Source: CAVPTL01 sp963794415 (GTDB taxonomy: Bacteria; Actinomycetota; Thermoleophilia; Gaiellales; JAICJC01). From it: 64,000 bases of DNA. Positions 48,133 to 56,932 of this stretch are shown here, piece by piece. Position 1 is the stretch's first letter, and the number at the start of each line of letters is the position of its first letter. Made by a program: the position numbers and the translations under genes. Under the pieces are notes generated by a model. The model ran no database searches and was not told where the DNA came from. It worked only from the letters and a program-made list of their open reading frames with translations. The DNA lies in the NCBI GenBank assembly GCA_963794415.1, contig CAWCDI010000002.1, positions 310,001-374,000 of the forward strand. The letters are read 5' to 3'.

Positions 48133-49242
48133 TCAGGCCGGCGGCGGGGGCTGGTGGAGTTTGATGAGCTCCTTGGCGCCCTCGACGGCGTCTGAGCGGT
48201 TCACGCCCAGGCACGCCACGCAGGCACCGCTGGGATCGGTGTAGTAGGCGACGAAGTCGCCGTCGTCCATCGATCCGCGGATCTCCACCTCGCCGCTTCC
48301 CGGCCCGACGTACTCAAACCACGTCCAGTCGCCGATGTCCGAGAAGAAGTACGGCACCACGTCGTAGGGCCCGGACTCCTTCCCAGCCCAGACGCGCCCC
48401 ACGTAGGCGCCCGTATTCAGCGCCACGTCCCAGTGCTCCACCCGGATCCGCCTGCCGTGCACCACGCTCTGGTACTCGGCGATGTCGCCCACGGCCCAGA
48501 CGTCGTTGCCGGCCGAGAGGTGCTCGTCCACCAGCACGCCCGTGTTGGTCTCGAGCCCGGCGGCCTTCGCCAGCTCGATGTTGGGGTTCACGCCGATCCC
48601 CGCCAGCACCACCTTGTATCCCTTCTCGGGAAGCTCCTTCGTGCCGGTGAGCACGGTGACGCCGTGGCTCTCGAGCTGGCGCTGGAAGTAGTGGCCAACC
48701 TCGGGGCCGAACAGGTGCGACCAGACGACGTCCTCCGGTACGGCCATCGTCACCTCGAAGCCCTTCATCCGGGCGCTGGCGGCAGCCTCGACCCCGATGA
48801 ACCCGCCGCCGATCACGCCCATTTCGCCCGCGCCGTCGGCCAGCACGTCGGCCACCGCAGCGGAGTCGTCGATGGTGCGGATCTGGCTCGTGCCCGGGAT
48901 CGTGCGGGGTGTCGCCCCCGTGGCCAGCGCGAGCCGCCGGTAGGAGATGGTCTCGCCGCCGGCCAGCGTCACGGTGTGCGCTTCGGGATCGATCGACGCG
49001 ACCGTGGTCGAGAGCCGCACCTCGATGCCGTGCTCGGCCCACCACGCGGCCGGGTGCATGTCACCGTCGGATGCCGGCTTCTCGCCTCGCAGGAAGTCCT
49101 TGGTGAGCGGCGGCCGGTGATACGGGTAGTGCGGCTCCTTCGCGAGGATCAGCACCGATCCCTCGCCGCCCTGCTCGCGGTACTCCTGGGCGATCATCCC
49201 GCCGGCAAGCCCGCCTCCCACAATCACGTGTTCGTAGCTCAT
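48133..49242 (-). CDS. FAD/NAD(P)-dependent reductase of the ferredoxin-reductase/AIF type
   Basis: 369 aa with two dinucleotide folds: FAD site VIVGGGLAGGMIAQEY at the N-terminus and NAD(P) site MGVIGGGFIGVEAAASARM at about 150. ATG...VWAVGDIAEYQS holds the second FAD contact. Proteins of this shape reduce ferredoxins of oxygenases or act in NADH oxidation; no partner ferredoxin is adjacent. ATG 49242 has GGGAGGG upstream. Last gene of the lyase-to-exporter run. Confidence 0.88.
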   Translation of the reverse strand: MSYEHVIVGGGLAGGMIAQEYREQGGEGSVLILAKEPHYPYHRPPLTKDFLRGEKPASDGDMHPAAWWAEHGIEVRLSTTVASIDPEAHTVTLAGGETISYRRLALATGATPRTIPGTSQIRTIDDSAAVADVLADGAGEMGVIGGGFIGVEAAASARMKGFEVTMAVPEDVVWSHLFGPEVGHYFQRQLESHGVTVLTGTKELPEKGYKVVLAGIGVNPNIELAKAAGLETNTGVLVDEHLSAGNDVWAVGDIAEYQSVVHGRRIRVEHWDVALNTGAYVGRVWAGKESGPYDVVPYFFSDIGDWTWFEYVGPGSGEVEIRGSMDDGDFVAYYTDPSGACVACLGVNRSDAVEGAKELIKLHQPPPPA

Positions 49243-49256
49243 GAGCCCTCCCAGAG

Positions 49257-50339
49257 TTATCCGGTCGCTTCCCACCTGAACGTGCGCATCGCGATCAGCG
49301 CGAGCACGAGCGTCATCGCCATCAGTATCCCGATCTCGGGCAGCACGTGCACGAGCCCCTGCCCGCGCACGATGGTGTCACGCAGGCCGTTGATGAGGTA
49401 GTAGAGCGGCAGCACCTTCGCGAACACCTGCACCGCGTAGGGCATCGCCGCGACGGGGAAGAACGTGCCCGAGAGAAACATCATGGGGTTGGTGATCACG
49501 TTGGACACGGCGTCCCCCGTCTCGGCCGTCTGCACCACCGACCCGATCGCAAAGCCCAGCGCGAGGAAGCAGAGGCAGCCCGCGATCGCGACCGGGATCG
49601 CCGCCCACGCCGTGGTGGAGATGTCGATGCCGAACGCCACCCGGCCGAACACGATGAGCACTGCGACCTGGATGATGGCCACCGCGAGCCCCGCCGTCAC
49701 GCGCGCGGCGAAGAACTCCGAGAGCGGGATCGGCGTGAGCTTGATGCGGCGAAGCACGCCGTTCTCGCGCCACTTCACCATCACCGTGGCCAGGCTGATC
49801 ACCGCCGAGATCATGATCGAGAGCCCGATGATGCCGGGCAGCAGGAAGTCGATGTACGTGAGCGAGGCCGAGTCGACCGACTCCGACTGCAGCTGCACCG
49901 CAGGCGGCTGTCCCGTCGCGGCGATGGCGACGTGGTTGGTCACGCCGGAGACCACGCCCCTGATGATGCCCGCCTGCGTCGCCGACGTGTTGGAGGTGTA
50001 GAGGTGGGCCGACACCGTGTTGTTGGGGCCGGGAGTGAAGATCAGCGCCGCATCGCGGTCGCCGTCGGTCACCTGGTGGCGCGCCGTGGCCGCATCGGGC
50101 GCCCGGTCGATGGTCACGCCCTTCTCGGCGTCGAGCGTCGTGATGATGTGGTTGGCCACCGGCAGGTTCGCCACGTTGGTCACCGCGATGTCGCCGGCGT
50201 CCACCGTGCGGCCGAACAGCAGGCCGAGGAGCGTCATCAGGATGATGGGGAACACCAGCGACCAGAAGAGCGTGATGCGCCGCCGGAAGATCATCCGCAG
50301 CATCGCCATGGTGGTCGCCAGGTAGCGGGAGAAGCTCAT
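49257..50339 (-). CDS. ABC-2 type exporter permease
   Basis: 360 aa. One transmembrane segment near the N-terminus, a large extracytoplasmic loop (about 45-165), then five more segments ending in the ABC-2 signature region (NVITNPMMFLSGTFFPVAAMPYAVQVFAKVLPLYYLINGLRD). ATG overlaps the ATPase stop. With its ATPase it forms a DrrAB-like exporter; substrate unknown. Confidence 0.9.
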   Translation of the reverse strand: MSFSRYLATTMAMLRMIFRRRITLFWSLVFPIILMTLLGLLFGRTVDAGDIAVTNVANLPVANHIITTLDAEKGVTIDRAPDAATARHQVTDGDRDAALIFTPGPNNTVSAHLYTSNTSATQAGIIRGVVSGVTNHVAIAATGQPPAVQLQSESVDSASLTYIDFLLPGIIGLSIMISAVISLATVMVKWRENGVLRRIKLTPIPLSEFFAARVTAGLAVAIIQVAVLIVFGRVAFGIDISTTAWAAIPVAIAGCLCFLALGFAIGSVVQTAETGDAVSNVITNPMMFLSGTFFPVAAMPYAVQVFAKVLPLYYLINGLRDTIVRGQGLVHVLPEIGILMAMTLVLALIAMRTFRWEATG

Positions 50340-51205
50340 TCGCGGTACTCGCGGCCGGTCATCTTGAGGAAGACGTCCTCCAGGTCGGCGCCCTTCACGG
50401 TGAGCCCCTCGATGGTGTCGCCACGCCCCTTCGCCGACTCGAGGATGCCCAGCACCGTGCCCTGCGTGTCCTTGGTGAACACGGTCTGGGGCCCGTCACG
50501 GTCGGTGTAGGACACGCGCGCATCGGCGTTCAGCGAGGCGATCAGCCCGTCGGGGGTGTCCATCGCGACGATGTGGGACTTGTCCATGATCGCCACCCGG
50601 TCGCACAGCTCCTCGGCCTCCTCCAGGTAGTGCGTGGTGAGGATCACCGTGCGGCCGTCGTCCTCGGAGATGGAGCGGATCACGTCCCACAGGTTGTGCC
50701 GCGCCTGGGGGTCGAGGCCGGTGGTGGGCTCGTCGAGGAACACCACCTCGGGCTCGTGCACCAGCGCCAGGGCGATCGCGAGCCGCTGCTTCTGGCCGCC
50801 CGAGAGGGTGTCCACCTCGCCCGCGGCCTTGGACTCGAGCCCCACGCGCTGGAGCGCCTTCTCGGCCAGCTCCTCGGGGTTGGGGCGCTGGTAGAAGTTG
50901 GCGAAGAGCGTGAGCAGCTCGCGGCCGCTGAGGGCCTCGAACAGGTTGGTGGTCTGGAGCTGCACGCCGATCCGCGACTGGATCGAGCGCGGATCGGGCC
51001 ACACCGGCTCGCCGAGGACGAACACCTGGCCGTCGTCGGGCTTCCGCAGGCCCTCGATCATCTCGAGCGTGGTGGTCTTGCCCGCGCCGTTGGGCCCGAG
51101 GATGCCGAACGTCTCTCCCACTGCGATCTCGAACGACACCCCGTCCACGGCGGTGTAGTCGCCGTAGCGCTTGGTGAGGCCCGTGACGGAGATCGCGCTG
51201 GCCAT
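50336..51205 (-). CDS. ABC transporter ATP-binding protein
   Basis: 289 aa. Walker A GPNGAGKTTT, Q-loop VQLQTTNLFEAL, signature LSGGQKQR, Walker B VVFLDEPTTGLDP, H-loop LTTHYLEEAEELCDR, then a C-terminal extension of about 70 aa with DrrA-like GADLEDVFLKMTG. ATG 51205 follows the MaoC gene by 5 bp. Pairs with the permease downstream. Confidence 0.94.
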   Translation of the reverse strand: MASAISVTGLTKRYGDYTAVDGVSFEIAVGETFGILGPNGAGKTTTLEMIEGLRKPDDGQVFVLGEPVWPDPRSIQSRIGVQLQTTNLFEALSGRELLTLFANFYQRPNPEELAEKALQRVGLESKAAGEVDTLSGGQKQRLAIALALVHEPEVVFLDEPTTGLDPQARHNLWDVIRSISEDDGRTVILTTHYLEEAEELCDRVAIMDKSHIVAMDTPDGLIASLNADARVSYTDRDGPQTVFTKDTQGTVLGILESAKGRGDTIEGLTVKGADLEDVFLKMTGREYRE

Positions 51206-51210
51206 CGTGC

Positions 51211-51693
51211 CTACTGCGGCCGCTTGGGCACGAGCACCTTGCGCCGGAACTCGCACACCACCTCGTCGCGCTGGTTGGTGCCGATGGTCTGCACCGACAC
51301 GATGCCGCGATCGGGCTTCGACCGCGACTCGACCTTGTCGAGCACCGTGGTCTGGGCGTAGATCGTGTCGCCGTGAAACGTCGGCTTGGCGTGCTTCAGC
51401 GATTCGATCTCCAGGTTTGCGATGGCCTTGCCCGAGACGTCGGGGACGCTCATGCCCAGCACGAGCGAGTACACGAGGTTTCCCACCACGACGTTCTTCC
51501 CAAACTGCGTCTCGGTCTGGGCGTAGTGCTCGTCGATGTGCAGCGGGTGGTGGTTCATCGTGATCATGCAGAACAGGTGGTCGTCGGCCTCGGTGATGGT
51601 CTTGCCCGGCCAGTGCTTGTAGACGTCGCCCACCTCGAAGTCCTCGAGGTAGCGGCCGAAGCGCGTCTCCCGGGCGTCGAACTCGCGGCTCAC
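51211..51693 (-). CDS. MaoC-like (R)-specific enoyl-CoA hydratase
   Basis: 160 aa single hot-dog domain: GRYLEDFEVGDVYKHWPGKTITEADDHLF, then HPLHIDEHYAQ with the catalytic Asp/His-type dyad, and LKHAKPTFHGDTIYAQT. GTG overlaps the dehydrogenase stop. In the ethylmalonyl-CoA pathway mesaconyl-CoA hydratase, and in mycobacteria itaconyl-CoA hydratase, are MaoC proteins next to a CitE-like lyase; which applies here is open. Confidence 0.88.
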   Translation of the reverse strand: MSREFDARETRFGRYLEDFEVGDVYKHWPGKTITEADDHLFCMITMNHHPLHIDEHYAQTETQFGKNVVVGNLVYSLVLGMSVPDVSGKAIANLEIESLKHAKPTFHGDTIYAQTTVLDKVESRSKPDRGIVSVQTIGTNQRDEVVCEFRRKVLVPKRPQ

Positions 51694-52871
51694 AGTGGGT
51701 TCCTCGCAAGCAGTCCGCGGGCGATGATGAGCTTCTGGATCTCGGAGGTGCCCTCGCCGATGAGCAGCATCGGCGCGTCGCGGTAGAGCCGCTCGATCTC
51801 GTACTCCTTGGAGTAGCCGTAGCCGCCGTGGATGCGGAAGGAGTCCTCCACCACCTCGTGGCAGATCTCCGACGCGTAGTACTTGGCCATGCCGGCCTCG
51901 ACGTCGGAGCGCTCGCCGGCGTCCTTCTTGCGTGCCGCCGAGAGCATCAGCAGGCGCGCGGCCTCGATCTTGGTGGCCATCTCGGCGAGCTTGAACTGGA
52001 TGCCCTGGTGCTTTGCGATCTCGCGGCCGAAGGCGTGGCGCTCCTGGGAGTAACGGATGGCGAGCTCGAAGGCCCGCTGGGCGACGCCTACGCCGCGGGC
52101 GGCCACGTTCACGCGCCCCACCTCGACGCCCGACATGGCCTGCGTGAAGCCCTGGCCCTCCGTGCCGCCCAGCAGGTTGGCCGCGGGAACGCGGTGGTCG
52201 GAGAACACGAGCTCGGTGGTCTCGACGCCCTTGTAGCCGAGCTTCTCGAGCTGCGGGGGAATGGTCAGACCGCCCTGCTGCGTCTCGCCGGGGGTCTTTT
52301 CGACCAGCAGCACGCTCATGCCCTTGTGGGCGGGGGTGATCTCGGTGTCGGTCTTCACGAGCGTCGCCACGATGCCCGAGCGAAGCCCGTTTGTGACCCA
52401 CATCTTCTGGCCGTTCACGACGTAGTCATCCCCGTCGCGCACAGCGGTCGAGCGGATGGCCTGCACGTCGGACCCGCACTCCGGCTCGGTCATCGAGAAC
52501 GCTCCGCGCATCTCGCCGGTGGCCATCAGCGGCAAGAGCCGCTCCTTCTGCTCGTCGGTGCCGTCGCGCATGAGCATGTTGACCACGATGAAGTGGGTGT
52601 TGATGATGCCCGAGACGCTCATCCAGCCGCGCGCAAGCTCGCTCACCGCAAGCGCGTAGGTGGTGAGGTCGAGGCCGAGGCCGCCGTACTCCTCGGGCAC
52701 CGTGAAGCCGAAGATGCCGAGCTCCTGGAGCCCCGCGACGATGTCGTCGGGGAAGGTGTCGGTGCGCTCGTACTCCGACGCCACCGGGATGATGCTCTCG
52801 TCCGTGAACTGGCGCACCAGCTCGACGATCTCGCGCTGATCCTCGCTGAGCTGATCGACTGCGATGCTCAT
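51690..52871 (-). CDS. Acyl-CoA dehydrogenase
   Basis: 393 aa FAD flavoprotein. FAD/substrate motifs are GAFSMTEPECGSDV and MWVTNG; the C-terminal domain has RHAFGREIAKHQGIQFKLAEM, the catalytic Glu in LLIGEGTSEIQ, and IHGGYGYSKEYEIERLYRD. Normal ACAD length, shorter than known methylsuccinyl-CoA dehydrogenases (about 550 aa), so that assignment is uncertain. ATG overlaps the lyase stop. Confidence 0.92.
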   Translation of the reverse strand: MSIAVDQLSEDQREIVELVRQFTDESIIPVASEYERTDTFPDDIVAGLQELGIFGFTVPEEYGGLGLDLTTYALAVSELARGWMSVSGIINTHFIVVNMLMRDGTDEQKERLLPLMATGEMRGAFSMTEPECGSDVQAIRSTAVRDGDDYVVNGQKMWVTNGLRSGIVATLVKTDTEITPAHKGMSVLLVEKTPGETQQGGLTIPPQLEKLGYKGVETTELVFSDHRVPAANLLGGTEGQGFTQAMSGVEVGRVNVAARGVGVAQRAFELAIRYSQERHAFGREIAKHQGIQFKLAEMATKIEAARLLMLSAARKKDAGERSDVEAGMAKYYASEICHEVVEDSFRIHGGYGYSKEYEIERLYRDAPMLLIGEGTSEIQKLIIARGLLARNPL

Positions 52872-53783
52872 GCGGTCACGCCCAGGCCCGCGGCCTCACC
52901 GCGCGCGACCACCTCGACGGCGATCTTGCGGCTGGCCTCGTCGATCATCTGACCCTCGTGCATAACCGCTCCTTTGCGCTCGACCTGCGTCGCGTGGTGG
53001 TAGGCGTCGAGCAGCCGCCGGGCCGCGTCGAACTGTTCCTGGGTGGGCATGAACACCTGGTTTGCGATATCGATCTGGCCCGGGTGCAGCACCCACTTGC
53101 CGTCGAACCCCACCGCCCGGGCGCGCTCGCTCAGCCGCCGGTAGGTGTCGGTGTCCTTGATATCGGTGAAGGGCCCGTCGATGGCCTGCAGGCCGTGAGC
53201 GCGCGCCGTGGTGACGATCGCCGAGATCACGAAGTGCCACTGGTCGCCGGGATACGTCGGGATCCAGCGCACCGATCGTGAGCGAGGCAACGCCGATGTT
53301 GGCGGCATAGTCGCCGGGGCCGAAGATGAGCGTCTCGGTGCGGGCGGAGGCCGTCGCGATCTCCTGCAGGTTGACCGTGCCCTTCGCCGACTCGATCTGC
53401 GCCTCGATGCCGATCCGGTGGCCGATCCCGCACTCGTGCTCCAGCTGGCCCAGCAGGTGATCGATGAAGTGGAGCGTCGCCGCGTCCTCGACCTTCGGCA
53501 CCATGATGCAGTCCAGGTTGTGACCGGCACCGGTGACGACCTCGATCACGTCACGCAGGCACCACTGCGTCTGCACGCCGTTCACCCGCACCACCCGCGT
53601 CTTGCCCGCGTAGTCGTTGGTGTTGAGCGCGTGGACGACCGTCGCGCGCGCGCCCTCCTTCTCGAGCGGCGAGACCGCGTCCTCCAGGTCGAGAAACACC
53701 TGGTCGGCAGGCAGCGTGGCCGCCTTGGCAAGCATCTTCTCCGATGATCCCGGCACCGCCAGGCAACTGCGTCGCAACCTCAC
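52868..53783 (-). pseudogene. CitE/HpcH-type acyl-CoA lyase with a 1-base frameshift
   Basis: Family of beta-methylmalyl/malyl/citramalyl-CoA lyases. The N-terminal part (SCLAVPGSSEKMLAKA, DLEDAVSPLEK, VPKVEDAA, ESAKGTVNLQEI, GPGDYAANIGVASLTIGALDPD) is in the frame starting at GTG 53783. The C-terminal part (YPGDQWHFVISAI, HGLQAIDGPFTDI, GFDGKWVLHPGQID) is in another frame ending at 52868. Dropping one base near 53255 restores DPDYPGDQWHF. Its stop still overlaps the dehydrogenase ATG, so decay, if real, is recent; a sequence error is equally likely. Confidence 0.85.
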
Positions 53784-53824
53784 GTGGACTCCCTTCAAGA
53801 GCGAGAATCCAGTCTATCCAGGCG

Positions 53825-54451
53825 TTACAGCAGGCCGATGCGGTCGAGGGGCCAGTACCGCACGCGGGCGACGCCGATCATGTCGCCGCGGGGCTCGAGG
53901 CCCCAGCCGCGGGAGTCGTCGGAGATGGCCCGGTTGTCGCCGAGCATCAGGTAGTAGCCCTTGGGGATGTGCCAGGCCCTCGGCAGGCCGAGGCCGGCGA
54001 GCTCCTGGTGGTTCATCACCCACGGCTCCTTCAGCTGGACGGGCGTGCCGCCGCCGGGAGGGGTCGCATAGAGGTGGCCGTTCTTGTGCGTGATCGTCTC
54101 GCCGGGCAGGCCGATGACCCGCTTGATGAAGGTGGTGCCGGCGGCGCCGTCGCGCACGGCCAGGTTGGTGGTGTTGCACACGCCCTTGTCGTCGTTGTTG
54201 GCGCCCCGGCAGTGCGGCGGGTGGAACACGACGATCTGGTAGCGGTGGGGGTTGGTGAAGTCGAGGCTCAGGCGGTCGGCAACCACGTAGTCGCCGGGCA
54301 TGAGCGTGGGCTCCATGCTGCCCGTGGGCACCGTGTAGGGCTTCATCACGTAGGCCCGGGCGACCCAGACGATCACGCCTGCCAGGAGCAGCGTGACGGC
54401 GATGTCCGCGACAGACCGCCACGCGGGGGGAAGGCGGGAGAAAAGGCGCAT
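53825..54451 (-). CDS. lepB: Type I signal peptidase LepB
   Basis: 208 aa with one N-terminal membrane segment (VADIAVTLLLAGVIVWVARAYV). The catalytic Ser is in PTGSMEPTLMPGD and Lys in FIKRVIGLPGE, and the conserved GDNRAISDDSRGWG box follows. ATG 54451 starts just before the membrane anchor; the frame extends further upstream without conservation. Removes signal peptides, of which this window encodes several. Confidence 0.94.
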   Translation of the reverse strand: MRLFSRLPPAWRSVADIAVTLLLAGVIVWVARAYVMKPYTVPTGSMEPTLMPGDYVVADRLSLDFTNPHRYQIVVFHPPHCRGANNDDKGVCNTTNLAVRDGAAGTTFIKRVIGLPGETITHKNGHLYATPPGGGTPVQLKEPWVMNHQELAGLGLPRAWHIPKGYYLMLGDNRAISDDSRGWGLEPRGDMIGVARVRYWPLDRIGLL

Positions 54452-54554
54452 GCGTTCGCGGAGGTTATCGGCGCCGCGCGAGATCCGCTGAGGGCGTGTT
54501 AAACATTTGTGTGAGCGGTGGCACTTTGGTTTGAGGTGCGCAACACTGTTGCCG

Positions 54555-56024
54555 ATGGGTTGGGGGATGTTGAGGAAGCTAACGGCATTTGTCGCCGCTG
54601 GAGCGCTGCTGGCCGGAGCCGGTACAGCCGCCCCGGCCGGCGCAGCGACCCTCTTTACGCTCACCGGGCACGGATGGGGCCATGGGATCGGCCTCTCGCA
54701 GTACGGCACGCTCGGCTATGCGGAGCACGGCTGGAAGTACCCGGACATCCTCGAGCACTACTTCACCGGCACGCACATCGCCCCGGCGACGAACACGGCC
54801 ATCACCGAGCGGGTGCTCCTGGCAAGCGGCCTCAGCCACGTGGATGTGACCTTCGCGACGCCCACCAACGTCGGTGCGAGCGGCACTGCCGCGGTGGCGC
54901 TCAAGGCCGGTACGTACCGCGTGCAGCGCGGCACCACCCCGGGGCGCATCCAGGTTGTCAACCGCGCCACGGGCGGGCTCGCCCTCAAGGGGCTCGTCGC
55001 GCCGCTCGTGATCACGCCGCTTGCGACGTCGATCCAGCTGAACCAGGGCGTCGGCTTCTGGAACCCCGACCACCACTGGCGCGGCGCGTTTCACATCCTG
55101 AGCTCCGGCTCGAGCCTCTCGCTGGTGGACTGGGTGCCCATCGAGAAGTACGTCGCCGCCGTCGTGCCCAACGAGGTCTCGGCGTCGTGGCCCACGCCGG
55201 CGCTGCGCACGCAGGCCGTCGCGGTGCGGTCATACGCCTACGCGAGCCGCAACCCCGGCGCGAGCTACGACGCGACGCTCAACAGCCAGACGTACGGCCC
55301 CATCGAGGACGAGGCCGCCGCCGGCACCGCCGCGGCAGCCGACACCAACCACGGGGTGGTCTGGTACGGATCCACCGTCGCCGAGACGTTCTACTCGTCA
55401 AGCTCGGGCGGCCGCACGTCGTCCGAGCAGGCCTCCTGGGGCGTCTCCTCGGGGCAGCCCTACCTCGTCCCCGTGGACGACCCCTACGACAAGGCCGGGG
55501 GCGCTAACCCCAACCACACGTGGGCGCCGAAGACCTACACCGGCATCGGCCTCGCGCACCTCTTCGGCTACTCGAACCCCGTGTCCACCGTCGATCAGAC
55601 GTGGGACGCGGCGTCGCTGCGGGAGAAGAGCCTCACCCTGCACACCACCGTCGCCCGCACGTGGACGGGCCTTGCCGCCGACGCCCACCTCGGCCTGCGG
55701 TCGGACTACTACCGCATCATCCAGGTCTCGCTCAGCACCAACACGAGCCCTGTGAAGCGCGGCGGGCTCGTCACGGTCACCGGCCGGGTCTGGCCGCGCC
55801 CGACCGGCGTCGTGAAGCTCCTGCGGCGGGTGGCCGGCACCTCGGCGTGGACGGTGGGCGAGCCGAACCTCGTGCTGGGCACCGAGGGGCGCTTCACGTT
55901 TCACACCAACGCCGTGAGCTCGCGCTCGTTCGAGCTCGGCATGTCCAACGGCGCGACGTCCCCGGTGGTGTCGCTCACGGTCTCTGCGGCCGTGGCCAAC
56001 CGCTCGCCGGCGCTCGTCCCCTAG
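54555..56024 (+). CDS. Secreted SpoIID/LytB-domain protein
   Basis: 489 aa with a signal peptide (MLRKLTAFVAAGALLAGAGTAAPAGA after a short lead). A GHGWGHGIGLSQYG motif follows at about residues 38-51. The SpoIID core (about 180-330) has WVPIEKYVAAVVPNEVSASWPTPALRTQAVAVRSYAYA and YSSSSGGRTSSEQ. A C-terminal Ig-like domain (about 400-489) is predicted. SpoIID proteins are glycan lytic transglycosylases. ATG 54555 follows AACACT by 7 bases; ATG 54567 is an alternative. Confidence 0.87.
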   Translation: MGWGMLRKLTAFVAAGALLAGAGTAAPAGAATLFTLTGHGWGHGIGLSQYGTLGYAEHGWKYPDILEHYFTGTHIAPATNTAITERVLLASGLSHVDVTFATPTNVGASGTAAVALKAGTYRVQRGTTPGRIQVVNRATGGLALKGLVAPLVITPLATSIQLNQGVGFWNPDHHWRGAFHILSSGSSLSLVDWVPIEKYVAAVVPNEVSASWPTPALRTQAVAVRSYAYASRNPGASYDATLNSQTYGPIEDEAAAGTAAAADTNHGVVWYGSTVAETFYSSSSGGRTSSEQASWGVSSGQPYLVPVDDPYDKAGGANPNHTWAPKTYTGIGLAHLFGYSNPVSTVDQTWDAASLREKSLTLHTTVARTWTGLAADAHLGLRSDYYRIIQVSLSTNTSPVKRGGLVTVTGRVWPRPTGVVKLLRRVAGTSAWTVGEPNLVLGTEGRFTFHTNAVSSRSFELGMSNGATSPVVSLTVSAAVANRSPALVP

Positions 56025-56857
56025 GCCATCTCGCGGCGGACGATCTGCTCGATGGTGCGGGGCTCCCGGCCCGTCAGGCGCCGGAAGTCGTCCGAGACGA
56101 CGTCGAGCTCGCCGGCGCGCTGCGCGGCTGCTGAGCTGAGCCCCGCCTCGATCTCCCACTCCTGCTTCCCAGCGGCGCGCCAGCGCTGATCCCACCATTC
56201 GGGCGGCTCGGGCCGGTAGGTGAGGTCGCGGCCGGTCGCGCGCACGGCGATCTCCGTGAGCTCCGGCATAGTGACAGCGTCTGGGGTGGTGATGGTCACA
56301 GTCTCGCTTGCGCCCACCGGCTGGGTCAGGATCGCCGCGATCGCCGCGGCCAGCTCATCGCGCGCGGAGAAGCTCATCCGCGCATCGCCGCCGTCCGTGC
56401 GGTTCACCCCCTCGGCGTCGAACCAGCCCGGGATGTCGTCGGCGTACATGCTGTTTCGCACGGCGACGTAGGGGATGCCCGACTCCGCCAGCAGCCGCTC
56501 GGTCTCCCCGTGCGAGCGCGCGTGCAGGAAGGTCGCCCCCGGGCCGGCATTCACGAAGGAGAGGTAGACGATCTGCGCGACGTCCTGCGCGGCGGCGGCC
56601 TCGATGAAGGCCCGGTGCAGCGGCACCCGCCGCTCGGGGCCGGCGTGGACAGACACCATGAACGCCCGGTCCCCGGGCTGCAGCAACCGCGCGAGCGACT
56701 CCGCGTCGTCGTAGCTTCCGGTGACCACCTCGGCGCCCGGCAGCGCAGGAACGCGGGCCGGGTCGCGCGTGAGGAGGCGCTGCTCGTGCCCCGCCGCTGC
56801 CAGCTCGGCGGCCAGCAGGCCGCCGACGTGCCCGGATGCTCCTGTCGTCACCAGCAT
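56021..56857 (-). CDS. NmrA-like NAD(P)-binding oxidoreductase
   Basis: 278 aa atypical short-chain dehydrogenase. The cofactor motif TGASGHVGG is at residues 5-13, then RDPARV, GSYDD and IVYLSFVNAG. It lacks a YxxxK pair in the expected place, as in NmrA/quinone-reductase-like proteins. TACTCT lies 6 bases before the ATG (minus strand, 56869-56864), a leaderless pattern. Stop codon shares CTAG with the convergent SpoIID gene. Confidence 0.88.
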   Translation of the reverse strand: MLVTTGASGHVGGLLAAELAAAGHEQRLLTRDPARVPALPGAEVVTGSYDDAESLARLLQPGDRAFMVSVHAGPERRVPLHRAFIEAAAAQDVAQIVYLSFVNAGPGATFLHARSHGETERLLAESGIPYVAVRNSMYADDIPGWFDAEGVNRTDGGDARMSFSARDELAAAIAAILTQPVGASETVTITTPDAVTMPELTEIAVRATGRDLTYRPEPPEWWDQRWRAAGKQEWEIEAGLSSAAAQRAGELDVVSDDFRRLTGREPRTIEQIVRREMA

Positions 56858-56919
56858 GGCGGCAGAGTACCCCGCCGCGGGCTGAAATATCACCCCTGTT
56901 CAACTTGCAAAGCAGTCAA

Positions 56920-56925
56920 TACACT
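56920..56925 (+). promoter_or_regulatory. Putative -10 element for the S53 peptidase
   Basis: TACACT (TAnnnT) ends 7 bases before ATG 56933, implying a leaderless mRNA. A weak TGTTCA lies 17 bases upstream. Confidence 0.45.
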
Positions 56926-56932
56926 GAGATCG

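Noticed and set aside
56510..56932. N-terminal extension of the S53 peptidase upstream of 56933
   Set aside because: It is antisense to the NmrA-like gene; ATG 56933 starts a clear signal peptide and lies 7 bases after a -10 element.
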